From Phycisphaerae bacterium (GTDB lineage Bacteria; Chloroflexota; Anaerolineae; 4572-78; J111): DNA of 64,000 nt. The notes beneath the pieces are model-generated. The model was not told the origin of the DNA. It made no database searches and worked only from the letters and a program-made list of their open reading frames with translations. The position numbers and the translations under genes were made by a program. The stretch lies in NCBI GenBank assembly GCA_028285035.1, contig JANQQF010000126.1, forward strand, positions 124,001 to 188,000, read 5' to 3'. Below are positions 1-7,208 of the stretch, piece by piece (the first letter of the stretch is position 1; the number at the start of each line of letters is the position of its first letter).

Positions 1-1689
1 TTGATCTGTAGTAATTTGGGTTAAGGGGACACCAACCGCAGCACCTATAATTTCATAATTAATTTCAGACAAGTGGTGTTCCCAGGCTGCATAATCTTTG
101 ATTAAAAGAGGCTCGCCAGTTTCCCAAACTTTACCAACTAATCCCTGCCCCTCTGTAATCCTATGTCCCATTCTCAGGCCGACGGAGCCAATCATAAGTT
201 CCAGCTTCATCTCCTCAGCCTCAGCCTCACGTAAAAACAACATGGCTTGAGTGGCTCCTAGCAATTGTACGGCTCGCCACACCAAAGTTTTTAAGAGTTC
301 TGAGACATCCAGCCGGGTGATTAGACCAAGCGTAATATCGTGGAGACTGGCCAGGTATTCATTCTGTCGTCGTATTTTTGTTTCTGCTTGATGACGGGCT
401 GTGACATCATGTCCAATGCTCAGAATGCAATAGGGTGAGTCTGTATCATCAACAATGACCTTGTTGGACCAAGAAATCCAGACCAGCTCTCCATTCTTCT
501 TTATATTTTCATTTTCATTTTTAGTATATCGCTCAGGGTGTTTATACATATCGTTAATCATCACACTGAGATCACGCCCTGAACTGTCTGTTTGGGGAAC
601 GATTGTGTCTAACATATCGTGGTCAATAAGCTCGGATTCGCTATAGCCAAAAAATTCTAGACCAAATTTGTTTGCAAAAATAATCTTGCCAGTTGGGTCA
701 ATTTCCAAAATAATGGCATTGGCCCCTTCAACTAACTGGCGATATTGTTGCTCTTTCGCCTCTAATGCGCGCTGAACTTGAACTCGTTCTTCCTCGTGCC
801 GATGATGATCAATGGCCAGGGCGACCTGCCCACACAAGCCGACCAACAGGAGTTGATCCTCTCGATTCAGACCAGCCACTTGATCACTCTGCACATCAAG
901 CACCCCTAAAACATCACCTTCCAATGTTATCGGAACTGCCAACTCAGATTTTGTTTGAGGAAGTAATGAATTGGGTAGCCAAGCCGCCTCCAACTGCACA
1001 TCACTGGCCAAGACTGGCTCACCCAATCGGGCAGCTTGAGCAATCAAGCTTCTAGGGGCGATAAGCGGAATGTGATAGTTTTCCGCTTTCATTACTCGGC
1101 CTGCTTCACCTGTGGCTTGCTGCAGGACTAACAAGTTCTCAACGACCGTATAGATTTGAACTTGATAATAACCAAAGCGGTCCCGAACCAAATTAACTAT
1201 CTGCTTAAAGAGATCATCCAAGACCAAACTACTGGCAATTTCTTGGGCAATTTCAGTGCTGGTTTGGACCTGACGGGCTCGACGCTCCAAGGAGAGTTGG
1301 AGCTGTTGTTCTGATCGTTTTTGCTGGGTTACATTTCGTAGGACTGAAATGCGAGCTGTTCGGCCTTGGTAAGGAATTTCGTTACTTGATACCTCGGCCC
1401 AGAAGGTGTAGTTTTCTTTGTGACAATAGGTGGCTATGTAAGCCTCGCTGCCCTGCGTCTGATTCTGGCGTAGGACTAACTCTTGCGACTCAGGGGCCGC
1501 AAAATCCCAAATTTTCCGACCAACGACATCGACCGAGTCATAGCCAAACATCGCTGTAAATTGGGGATTAATTTGAAGAATTTCGCCCTGATCGGTAATG
1601 ACCACGGCATCAAACATCACTTCGGTTAATGTTTGAAAACGGGTTTCGCTATCAGAGTGGGATACTTTATCTGGGGAGTCGTGTAGCAT
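1..1689 (-). CDS. PAS/GAF multi-sensor signalling protein (3' part missing)
   Basis: This is the amino-terminal 563 residues of a cytoplasmic sensor protein; the frame is open to the window edge, so the output domain (histidine kinase, GGDEF or phosphatase) is not visible. Translating the minus strand gives, in order, a PAS domain (about residues 15-125, with the FGYDSVDVVGR type of motif), a GAF domain (about 145-290), a second PAS domain (about 300-425, FFGYSESELI) and a second GAF domain (from about 440). No membrane segment is seen. The start is the ATG at 1689, preceded by GGAG at about 10 nt; a TTG two codons upstream is an alternative with better spacing. PAS and GAF domains bind small ligands or cofactors, but the ligand cannot be told here. 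The domain reading is firm; the enzymatic output is unknown. Confidence 0.85.
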   Translation of the reverse strand, partial: MLHDSPDKVSHSDSETRFQTLTEVMFDAVVITDQGEILQINPQFTAMFGYDSVDVVGRKIWDFAAPESQELVLRQNQTQGSEAYIATYCHKENYTFWAEVSSNEIPYQGRTARISVLRNVTQQKRSEQQLQLSLERRARQVQTSTEIAQEIASSLVLDDLFKQIVNLVRDRFGYYQVQIYTVVENLLVLQQATGEAGRVMKAENYHIPLIAPRSLIAQAARLGEPVLASDVQLEAAWLPNSLLPQTKSELAVPITLEGDVLGVLDVQSDQVAGLNREDQLLLVGLCGQVALAIDHHRHEEERVQVQRALEAKEQQYRQLVEGANAIILEIDPTGKIIFANKFGLEFFGYSESELIDHDMLDTIVPQTDSSGRDLSVMINDMYKHPERYTKNENENIKKNGELVWISWSNKVIVDDTDSPYCILSIGHDVTARHQAETKIRRQNEYLASLHDITLGLITRLDVSELLKTLVWRAVQLLGATQAMLFLREAEAEEMKLELMIGSVGLRMGHRITEGQGLVGKVWETGEPLLIKDYAAWEHHLSEINYEIIGAAVGVPLTQITTDQ

Positions 1690-1743
1690 ATCCAATTTTC
1701 TCCGAAAAGGACCAAGTGTTATGAAAACGTACCACGTCTTGCC

Positions 1744-2445
1744 CTAGTTATCAATAGTACCCTTGTTCTTACGGGCACTCGGTCGCAGACGATTGGCCAG
1801 GGTTTGTTCTAACCGCCCACGTGAATCAAAGCGATGAATTTGGGTTAAAATCCATTCAACAACGGCCTCTCGAAAACTATCAAATCGGCTCGGTTGCGAA
1901 ACATCAATGAGGTTTTGTATATCCGGCAATAAATCCTCATACATTACGGGGAAGGTAATTTCATTGAGAATATCAGGGTGGACCGGAATAACCGAAGCAT
2001 TTGGCAGAACCTCATCAGCATACTTTTGGGTTCGGGCAGCGTGGTATAGATGCGTTAGCAAGAAGACATGCGTTAAATTGTAAGATCGGGCAATTGCTCT
2101 AATGGCTCGAACTTCAATAATTGTACAATTTGAATGAAAACGCAGAATCAGATAATCGGCAGGAATATCAAAGCGTTGCAATAGCAGAGAGCGAACCAAT
2201 TCACCGTCTGGAGTTTTATCTGCCCCGTGAACATCAGCAGCGACAAAGACCATGTACGGTTTGGGGTCAGGTGCACTGTGCCACAAGGCAGCTGCCATTG
2301 CGACTCGCCCTTGCAGTTGTTTGTGTTCACCACTCCGCCCCCGCTTGCGCTTGCCCATAATCAAGATCGCCGATGGTGTTGATGGCCACTTTAATTCATC
2401 TTCTTCAGATTGAGGAATATCTTGTAAACTCATAGTGGCAGGCAT
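1744..2445 (-). CDS. YdcF/ElyC-like DUF218 family protein
   Basis: This 233-residue protein resembles the DUF218 (YdcF/SanA/ElyC) family, whose members are linked to envelope or cell-wall processes without a settled reaction. The family pattern is visible as a beta strand AILIMGKRKRGRS near the start, an acidic PDGE segment, a conserved E-x-R helix (IIEVRAIRAIARSY) and the strand FLLTHLYHAART that replaces the usual T-S-x-x-H-x-x-R segment. Unlike many relatives it has no membrane segment. The frame can be extended to a TTG at 2463, but I prefer the ATG at 2445, which has a short AGG 4-5 nt upstream. It is divergent from the fumarase beta gene. The family call is moderately sure; the function is not known. 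Confidence 0.6.
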   Translation of the reverse strand: MPATMSLQDIPQSEEDELKWPSTPSAILIMGKRKRGRSGEHKQLQGRVAMAAALWHSAPDPKPYMVFVAADVHGADKTPDGELVRSLLLQRFDIPADYLILRFHSNCTIIEVRAIRAIARSYNLTHVFLLTHLYHAARTQKYADEVLPNASVIPVHPDILNEITFPVMYEDLLPDIQNLIDVSQPSRFDSFREAVVEWILTQIHRFDSRGRLEQTLANRLRPSARKNKGTIDN

Positions 2446-2560
2446 GATACCTGACTCAAACAAAATTGAAAAATATGCTATACTCGTCGCCGCACGATAT
2501 TTAGTAATTGGCTGCTGGTGACGGAATAATCTAAATAATCATACCCATCGTGAATGCTTT

Positions 2561-3130
2561 ATGACTGATACAAGAAAAATTTTACTCCAAATACCACTGA
2601 CCACAGACATAATTCAGAGCTTGAAGACGGGAGATCGTGTTTACCTGTCAGGCTCAATTTATACGGCTCGTGATGCCGCGCATAAACGGCTCATTGAAAT
2701 GTTACAGGCAGGAGATTCAACCCCCTTTTCCTTAGCCGGGCAAGTTATCTATTATGTTGGCCCATCCCCAGCGCGGCCAGGAGAAATTATTGGCTCAGCC
2801 GGACCAACCACTGCCAGCCGAGTCGATCCCTATACGCCGCAGTTGTTGGAGCGAGGGCTAAAAGGGATGATTGGGAAAGGTAAAAGAAATCAAGCTGTAC
2901 GAGATGCAATGCAAATGCATCAAGCTGTCTATTTTGTAACGGTGGGTGGGGCAGCCGCTCTCGTTGCTCAATGTATCAAGCAGGTTGAGATGGTGGCCTA
3001 TCCTGATCTTGGTACTGAAGCCATTCGAAAACTGGTCGTTGAGAATTTTCCGTTAGTTGTAGCCAATGACGTACATGGGAAGGATTTATTTGAGCAAGGG
3101 CGAGTGGCTTATCAGCGATCGTCTCGCTAG
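2561..3130 (+). CDS. fumB: class I fumarate hydratase, beta subunit
   Basis: This 189-residue protein matches the C-terminal half of class I (iron-sulfur) fumarases and L(+)-tartrate dehydratases, which interconvert fumarate and malate in the TCA cycle. Recognisable features are the early GDRVYLSGSIYTARDAAHKR segment, GPSPARPGEIIGSAGPTT, the GMIGKGKR motif and the VGGAAAL segment. In two-subunit enzymes this part pairs with an alpha subunit carrying the 4Fe-4S cluster; here that gene is not adjacent but lies 31 kb away on the other strand (34059-34904). The ATG at 2561 is chosen because the other nearby ATG runs straight into a stop. The gene converges on the AraC gene with a 4-bp overlap of the two 3' ends. 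Confidence 0.85.
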   Translation: MTDTRKILLQIPLTTDIIQSLKTGDRVYLSGSIYTARDAAHKRLIEMLQAGDSTPFSLAGQVIYYVGPSPARPGEIIGSAGPTTASRVDPYTPQLLERGLKGMIGKGKRNQAVRDAMQMHQAVYFVTVGGAAALVAQCIKQVEMVAYPDLGTEAIRKLVVENFPLVVANDVHGKDLFEQGRVAYQRSSR

Positions 3131-3939
3131 TGATGATGTTTCCGATATTGTCCGGGAGTAACACCAACAAATCGTTTGAAGTGCCGGGTAAAATGGCTCT
3201 GATCAACAAAACCTGTTTCAACAGCCGCATCTTTGATGGGCACACCTTTGAGCAAAAGTCTTTTTGCTTGGGAAATGCGTAATTGCATTAAGTAACTGTG
3301 TGGCGGTAAGCCAATGGTTTTCTGAAAAACGCGGCTCAAATAAAACGGACTAAAGTGAACTAGGTTGGCCAAGGTTTCTAAAGAGATATTTTCGGCAAAA
3401 TTGGCCTGCATGTAATCTTGGACCATTTTGACGGCGTTATGTTCTCGATGAATTCTGGGGAATTCTGTCTGATAGTTGGCATGTCGTAAAAGTAAACGGG
3501 CGAAGGTAGTAAAGAGAACGCTTTCTCTCTCCAGGGCAAGCGATGAATGTTCCAAGGTTAAATGTAGTTGACGCACTGCTTGGGCTAACTCATTATCCCT
3601 AACGACTGGTGTTGGAAATACGGGAAATCCTGATTGGCCTAAATCGGCAGCAGCACGCTGTAGTAAATGAATATCAGGATATAATGTGCGATAGCTCCAG
3701 CCTGCATCAGACGCCGCCTCGCCTGTGTGAACTTCGCCTGGGTTGATAAAAACGATATTGCCTGCAGACGCAACGTGGATCTCGTTTTGATAATAAAACA
3801 TCTCTGCCCCGCGCTCAATGATCCCAATCACATACCCTTCATGGGTGTGACGAGGGTAGACATGTGTTAAAAACTTTGCCTTGAGCAACTCCATATCACT
3901 AAAATCATTCGCTCTCCAAAATATAGCCTGTTCTGTCAT
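3127..3939 (-). CDS. AraC-family transcriptional regulator with cupin sensor domain
   Basis: A transcription factor of about 270 residues with an amino-terminal cupin-like effector domain (roughly residues 10-120, containing HTHEGYVIGIIERG and NPGEVHTGE) and a carboxy-terminal pair of helix-turn-helix motifs (roughly 165-268; the second contains the family signature GFVDQSHFTRHFKRFVGVTPGQYRK). Such proteins usually bind a small molecule and activate nearby promoters. Its target is not evident: the closest genes are fumarase beta (convergent) and bactofilin (same strand, with its own promoter and terminator). The longer frame begins at a TTG at 3951; the ATG at 3939 has GGGG 6 nt upstream and is preferred, with the adjacent ATG at 3942 as alternative. 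Confidence 0.85.
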   Translation of the reverse strand: MTEQAIFWRANDFSDMELLKAKFLTHVYPRHTHEGYVIGIIERGAEMFYYQNEIHVASAGNIVFINPGEVHTGEAASDAGWSYRTLYPDIHLLQRAAADLGQSGFPVFPTPVVRDNELAQAVRQLHLTLEHSSLALERESVLFTTFARLLLRHANYQTEFPRIHREHNAVKMVQDYMQANFAENISLETLANLVHFSPFYLSRVFQKTIGLPPHSYLMQLRISQAKRLLLKGVPIKDAAVETGFVDQSHFTRHFKRFVGVTPGQYRKHHH

Positions 3940-4044
3940 CATTAACCCCAATGTGTCTTCTGAGCACTTGGATACAAAGTCTAATTTTCGAACTTCGATT
4001 ATATCGTACCTGTGTCAGTTTTTATTGTATATTCTTGCCTTTTC

Positions 4045-4084
4045 TAACAAAAAAAGCTCACCTACACGGGTAGATGAGCTTTTT
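4045..4084 (-). terminator. Rho-independent terminator after bactofilin gene
   Basis: The arms at 4051-4060 and 4075-4084 (AAAAAGCTCA / TGAGCTTTTT) plus an inner CTAC/GTAG pairing form a strong hairpin. Read on the minus strand it is followed by a run of T, so it ends transcription from the bactofilin gene, whose stop is about 25 nt upstream. Confidence 0.85.
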
Positions 4085-4107
4085 GAATGACTTTTTGAGA
4101 TATTGCT

Positions 4108-4572
4108 TTAGGATGAGGAGTCCTCTTCTTTATCATCCTTGTTATCAGCGTTATCCTCTTCCGTATCTGCCTTTTCCGTAGGCTCATCTCCCTGCGTTTC
4201 TGCTTCCGGGGGGGTAACCTCATCTTTCATTGTCAAATTACCCTTGAAGTATCCTTCTTCATCGAGTAAGAAACTGCCAACATCGACATCACCCCAAACT
4301 TTTCCTGTACTTAAAATCTCTAAGCGACCTGTTGCCTTAATCTTGCCAGTCACTGAACCACTGACCGATACATTTTCAGCAATAAGATCAGCCGCAACTT
4401 TGGCTTGAGGGCTAACCACGATATTTCCTACTGACTCGATGACCCCTTCCTCGCACACCCCATCAATTCGTACACTTCCGTCACACACTAAATGACCACG
4501 AAAATTAGTATTTTCCCCAATGACGGTTTCTATTTTTTCAATAGGAACACGCTTATTTCGTCCAAAAAACAC
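4108..4572 (-). CDS. bactofilin (polymer-forming cytoskeletal protein)
   Basis: Bactofilins form filaments through a short right-handed beta-helix and act in cell shape, polar organisation or chromosome segregation. Here the beta-helix covers about residues 10-115, with the typical repeating pattern seen as ETVIGENTNFRGHLVCDGSV, the segment FDG-like VRIDGVCEEG, and ATGRLEILSTGKVWGDV; a long acidic tail rich in Glu/Asp follows. The frame could start at a GTG at 4584, but the GTG at 4572 has GGAGG exactly 5 nt upstream, so I choose it (154 residues). A near-consensus promoter lies at 4604-4632, and a DnaA-box cluster lies about 70 bp upstream of that promoter. The gene is monocistronic with its own terminator. 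Confidence 0.88.
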   Translation of the reverse strand: MFFGRNKRVPIEKIETVIGENTNFRGHLVCDGSVRIDGVCEEGVIESVGNIVVSPQAKVAADLIAENVSVSGSVTGKIKATGRLEILSTGKVWGDVDVGSFLLDEEGYFKGNLTMKDEVTPPEAETQGDEPTEKADTEEDNADNKDDKEEDSSS

Positions 4573-4603
4573 ATCTGCCTCCACAGGCGTAAACTCTGGG
4601 CTG

Positions 4604-4632
4604 ACTATACTTCATCTAAAAATAATTGTCAA
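4604..4632 (-). promoter_or_regulatory. sigma-70-type promoter of bactofilin gene
   Basis: On the minus strand TTGACA (4632-4627), a 17-bp spacer and TATAGT (4609-4604) form an almost perfect housekeeping promoter. The predicted transcription start is near 4597, about 25 nt before the preferred GTG start at 4572. Confidence 0.8.
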
Positions 4633-4699
4633 CGTACTTAAGGGTACGTCCTTAGTTTATAGATTGGTGGTTACCTAACTGTAATAGCTGCTTAGATAA

Positions 4700-4790
4700 T
4701 GTGGATAACTTTGTCTAATTGTGGATAACATGGTGGTTTTTTAGCGGGTTTTCCACAAGTTATCCACAAAATAGGAAAATCTGTGGATAA
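4700..4790. other. cluster of DnaA boxes (candidate oriC or DnaA-regulated region)
   Basis: Four exact copies of the DnaA box TTATCCACA occur in 91 bp: 4700-4708, 4720-4728 and 4782-4790 read on the minus strand and 4760-4768 on the plus strand. A near match, TTTTCCACA, lies at 4749-4757. The first two are 20 bp apart, two helical turns. An exact 9-mer is expected about once per 130 kb on two strands at even base composition, so the clustering is not chance. The region is intergenic, between the bactofilin promoter and the terminator of the DUF3105 gene, with AT-rich DNA at 4610-4700. No dnaA, dnaN, gidA or parAB gene lies in the window, so oriC is only one possibility; DnaA titration or control of bactofilin is another. 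Confidence 0.75.
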
Positions 4791-4794
4791 CTTG

Positions 4795-4828
4795 AAAAAG
4801 CTCCCGACAAATTATGAGGGAGCTTTTT
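4795..4828 (-). terminator. Rho-independent terminator of the DsbA-like/DUF3105 operon
   Basis: Perfect 11-bp arms AAAAAGCTCCC (4795-4805) and GGGAGCTTTTT (4818-4828) with a 12-nt loop. It lies about 30 nt after the DUF3105 stop and abuts the last DnaA box. Confidence 0.85.
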
Positions 4829-4858
4829 CAGATTCATTGATACCTACCGAGGATAAAT

Positions 4859-5509
4859 TTAGTTGATAGGGTTACCGATACCTCGGCCACAAGTTGCGCC
4901 TGGCTCTGGTGTAAAGGGGCCACGTTGATAGGCTTGCACAAAATCGGTGATGCGCTCATCCGAAGCATTATCTGTCCGTAATTGTACCCGCCAAGCGGAT
5001 AAAACGATAGGATCTTCCAACCCTTCGTGGGGTGAAAGCAACACCATTGCCTCACCTCGATTACGTCGGGCCTGTCGAGTTACATCTCGTAACATTTCAA
5101 CTTGATCTTCGGGCAAATCAGGCTGATATGTAATCCATACCGCGCCGTGCTCCATTGAGTGAATGGCATTTTCGGTGCGAATTGGCTCATCATAAATGCC
5201 ACAATTTTGCCAAACAGCGTTGTGTGCCCCACCGGGTGGAATATCTATGAAAGCAATAGGGACAATATCCTCATAGTTAAGATCCCCGTCAAAGTGCCCT
5301 CGTCCAGGATCCCCGAAAAAGTCCACACCTTGGATATTACGATTGGCGGCCGTGCCACGGGTGCCAAGATAAAACAGACCACCCACCAAAACCACAGCCA
5401 CGACTGCGCTGATGATGAACCAAGTTTGGGTTGATAAACCTTGTTTTTGAGATGCTCCCGATTTTCGGGTTACACGTGCTTTTGATTTATTTTGCTTTTT
5501 TTTCGCCAT
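4859..5509 (-). CDS. DUF3105 membrane-anchored extracytoplasmic protein
   Basis: A 216-residue protein with a Lys/Arg-rich cytoplasmic start, one membrane helix (about residues 30-50) and an extracytoplasmic DUF3105 domain. The family's hallmarks are present: PPGGAHN, WQNCGIYDEP, HSMEHGAVWITY and a second cysteine near the C-terminus (PGATCGRG). The function of DUF3105 is not established; the paired cysteines and His-rich motifs would suit metal or redox chemistry. It is the second gene of an operon, 17 bp after the probable DsbA-like selenoprotein, which suggests that the upstream protein acts on its cysteines (inference). The start ATG follows the upstream stop closely, and the gene ends at a clear terminator. 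Confidence 0.85.
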   Translation of the reverse strand: MAKKKQNKSKARVTRKSGASQKQGLSTQTWFIISAVVAVVLVGGLFYLGTRGTAANRNIQGVDFFGDPGRGHFDGDLNYEDIVPIAFIDIPPGGAHNAVWQNCGIYDEPIRTENAIHSMEHGAVWITYQPDLPEDQVEMLRDVTRQARRNRGEAMVLLSPHEGLEDPIVLSAWRVQLRTDNASDERITDFVQAYQRGPFTPEPGATCGRGIGNPIN

Positions 5510-5526
5510 AATTAAGTGTTACCTAG

Positions 5527-6513
5527 TTATCCATTATCAAGCTCAGCCAATTGTTCTTCGATAATTTCTTGGAAAACCTCGAATGGCTGTGCCCCAGAGA
5601 CAAATACACCGTTGATGAGAAAACCGGGTGTACCACGAACACCCATCGATTGGACCGACAATGCTTCTTGTCGAATTTGGGAACTATACCGTCCAGAGGT
5701 CACACACTCGGTAAAGTCATCCATATCCAAACCGATATTAGCGGCCTGAGCGACCAAGCTTTGCTCCGATAAATCCGCTTCTCCAGTGGCACGGCCCAAA
5801 AAGACTTGGTCATGATAGGCCCAAAATTCGCCTTGTTCTGCCGCACATTCGCTGGCTTCAGCCGCCCGGCTTGAGTCCGGACCTAAAATGGCAAAATGCT
5901 TGTAAACAAAACGAGCTTTTCCTGTTTCCACATACTCTGTTCGGATTCGACTCAACGAGTCGAGCGCAAAACGCGCACAGAAGTGTCAGTTGAAGTCGCT
6001 AAATTCTATGATCGTAATCGGAGCGATATCATCCCCCTGAATGTGACGAGCATCAGACATAACAAAATCCATAATCGTCGGGGTAGGTGCGCTATTTGCT
6101 GCTTGGCCTTCATTGTTATGATCCTCAGCCATAGCTGCTGACCCATTAGTCCCTTCTGACTGGGCTGCCTCAGCCGCAGGAGCTTCCGATGGTTGTGTTG
6201 CTGCTGAACTGTCAGCTTGAGCCACAGCCTGATTCTCATTGGGCACAACCGTAACGACGACCTCAATTGGGACATCTTGCAGTACTGCTGGTCGACCAAA
6301 AAAGCCAATCCCTAGTCCCAATAGAAATACGACGACAATGGTTAACCCTAATAAAAGAGGATTTGATCCTTTAGAAACAGTCACTGGTTCTTGGGGGGGA
6401 ACAAAAACGGGTTGTTCAATTGGTGTTTGCTCTTCTTCCGGTGTTGTGTCCAATGGCTCTATGGGCACTGGCGGAACTACTTCTTCTACGTTACTGCTTT
6501 TATCTTCATTCAT
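5527..6513 (-). CDS. probable selenocysteine-containing DsbA-like thiol oxidoreductase (in-frame TGA = Sec)
   Basis: Read through one in-frame TGA (5988-5986), this is a 328-residue thioredoxin-fold protein. It has an acidic/Pro-rich cytoplasmic tail, one membrane helix (about residues 52-71), an acidic/Ala-rich linker, and a DsbA-like domain starting at ITIIEFSDF. Family members continue with Cys-x-x-Cys; here the order is Asp-Phe-Asn-TGA-His-Phe-Cys, so TGA replaces only the first catalytic cysteine and the resolving Cys is kept (U-x-x-C). The frame then runs on unbroken for 153 residues with normal DsbA features (FVYKHFAILGPDS, GVRGTPGFLINGVFVSGAQPFE). A stem-loop fitting bacterial SECIS rules follows the TGA. 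A consensus promoter lies at 6549-6577, and the partner gene encodes DUF3105. A nonsense mutation is the alternative, but it would need to hit exactly this codon. Confidence 0.78.
5947..5988 (-). promoter_or_regulatory. candidate bacterial SECIS element after the in-frame TGA
   Basis: On the mRNA strand, 29 nt after the TGA, a loop of three bases (GUU, 5956-5954) is closed by a perfect 7-bp stem (UCGACUC / GAGUCGA, 5953-5947 with 5963-5957). Bacterial SECIS elements have an apical loop about 16-37 nt after UGA with G among its first two bases; both hold here. A second small hairpin, GCGC / GCGC with a GUUUU loop (5976-5964), sits between the TGA and this stem, so the two may stack. The rule set is recalled from the literature on bacterial SECIS prediction; the pairing is read from the sequence. 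Confidence 0.65.
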
Positions 6514-6548
6514 AAAGCATAATCCTTCATAATGATAAATTCCTACAT

Positions 6549-6577
6549 ATTGTAAGATTGAAAAAAGTCATTGTCAA
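6549..6577 (-). promoter_or_regulatory. sigma-70-type promoter of the DsbA-like/DUF3105 operon
   Basis: TTGACA (6577-6572), 17-bp spacer and TACAAT (6554-6549) on the minus strand, about 36 nt before the ATG at 6513. AAGGA precedes that ATG by 9 nt. An intact strong promoter argues that the downstream TGA-containing gene is expressed rather than decaying. Confidence 0.78.
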
Positions 6578-6667
6578 ATCACTTGCAAAAATTCGGCTGA
6601 GCTCAGGTGGATTGGGAGAACACTTCGTAAGCGCTGGTTTTCAAAATTCAAAGCATATTGAGAAGAA

Positions 6668-7204
6668 TTAGAGGGGCTTATCCCCATCTAAATTCATCGA
6701 GAGATCAGTATCAATGATGGGGTCAGGCTCTGGCTCCGGTTCAGTGTAGCGAGCCTCAGTGAGCATGAACCAAGCCAAACCAAGCAGGATAAAGCTGTCT
6801 GCCACATTGAACGTTGGCCAACGTGAGGCGCCTAGACCAACGTCTAAAAAGTCGGTAACGCGTCCGTCCCCTAAACGATCGGTAAAGTTGCCAATGGCAC
6901 CACTGAGGAGCAGGCCGATGGGCCAGCCTGCGACCATGGGAAATTGACCCTGTCGTGCCCCATAGAAGAACCAAATAATAAGACCCGTAATGACCACGCC
7001 AGTTAATATCAATGGCCAATTACCACTGTTGGTAAATAGGCCAAATGCAACGCCAGTGTTGTAGCCTAGGGTGAAACGAAAAAATTCTCCAATCACCTCA
7101 ACGGGCTCATATTGGGTTAAATTTTGTTCTGCCCAGGCCTTGCTGCCCCAATCTAAGACGTAACCAATGACAAAAGTAACTAATACTCGATAGAAAAAAT
7201 TCAT
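6668..7204 (-). CDS. lspA: lipoprotein signal peptidase (signal peptidase II)
   Basis: LspA cleaves the signal peptide of prolipoproteins after lipid attachment to the lipobox cysteine, in the cytoplasmic membrane. The 178-residue protein shows the family's membrane helices and both catalytic aspartates in GNFTDRLGDGRVTDFLD and in FNVADSF, as well as the conserved GVAFG segment after the first loop. A hydrophilic Glu/Pro/Asp tail of about 25 residues is extra. The frame extends to an ATG at 7225 inside the upstream gene; the ATG at 7204 lies 5 nt after the upstream stop and gives the usual N-terminus (MNFFYRV), so it is preferred. It is the last gene of a probable operon with the solute-binding protein and SpoIIE-type phosphatase. 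Confidence 0.92.
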   Translation of the reverse strand: MNFFYRVLVTFVIGYVLDWGSKAWAEQNLTQYEPVEVIGEFFRFTLGYNTGVAFGLFTNSGNWPLILTGVVITGLIIWFFYGARQGQFPMVAGWPIGLLLSGAIGNFTDRLGDGRVTDFLDVGLGASRWPTFNVADSFILLGLAWFMLTEARYTEPEPEPDPIIDTDLSMNLDGDKPL

Positions 7205-7208
7205 TATA

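Noticed and set aside
4700..4790. Firm annotation as oriC
   Set aside because: No dnaA, dnaN or par genes and no strand switch nearby; without skew data the claim is limited to a DnaA-box cluster.
5527..5955. Separate short DsbA-like gene starting at a TTG
   Set aside because: It is in the same frame as the upstream part, lacks the active-site cysteine and has no ribosome-binding site; the single TGA is better explained as selenocysteine or a nonsense mutation than as a gene boundary.
5986..6513. Frameshift between the two halves of the DsbA-like protein
   Set aside because: The distance between halves is a whole number of codons (TGA plus ten sense codons with family-like residues), so no shift is needed.
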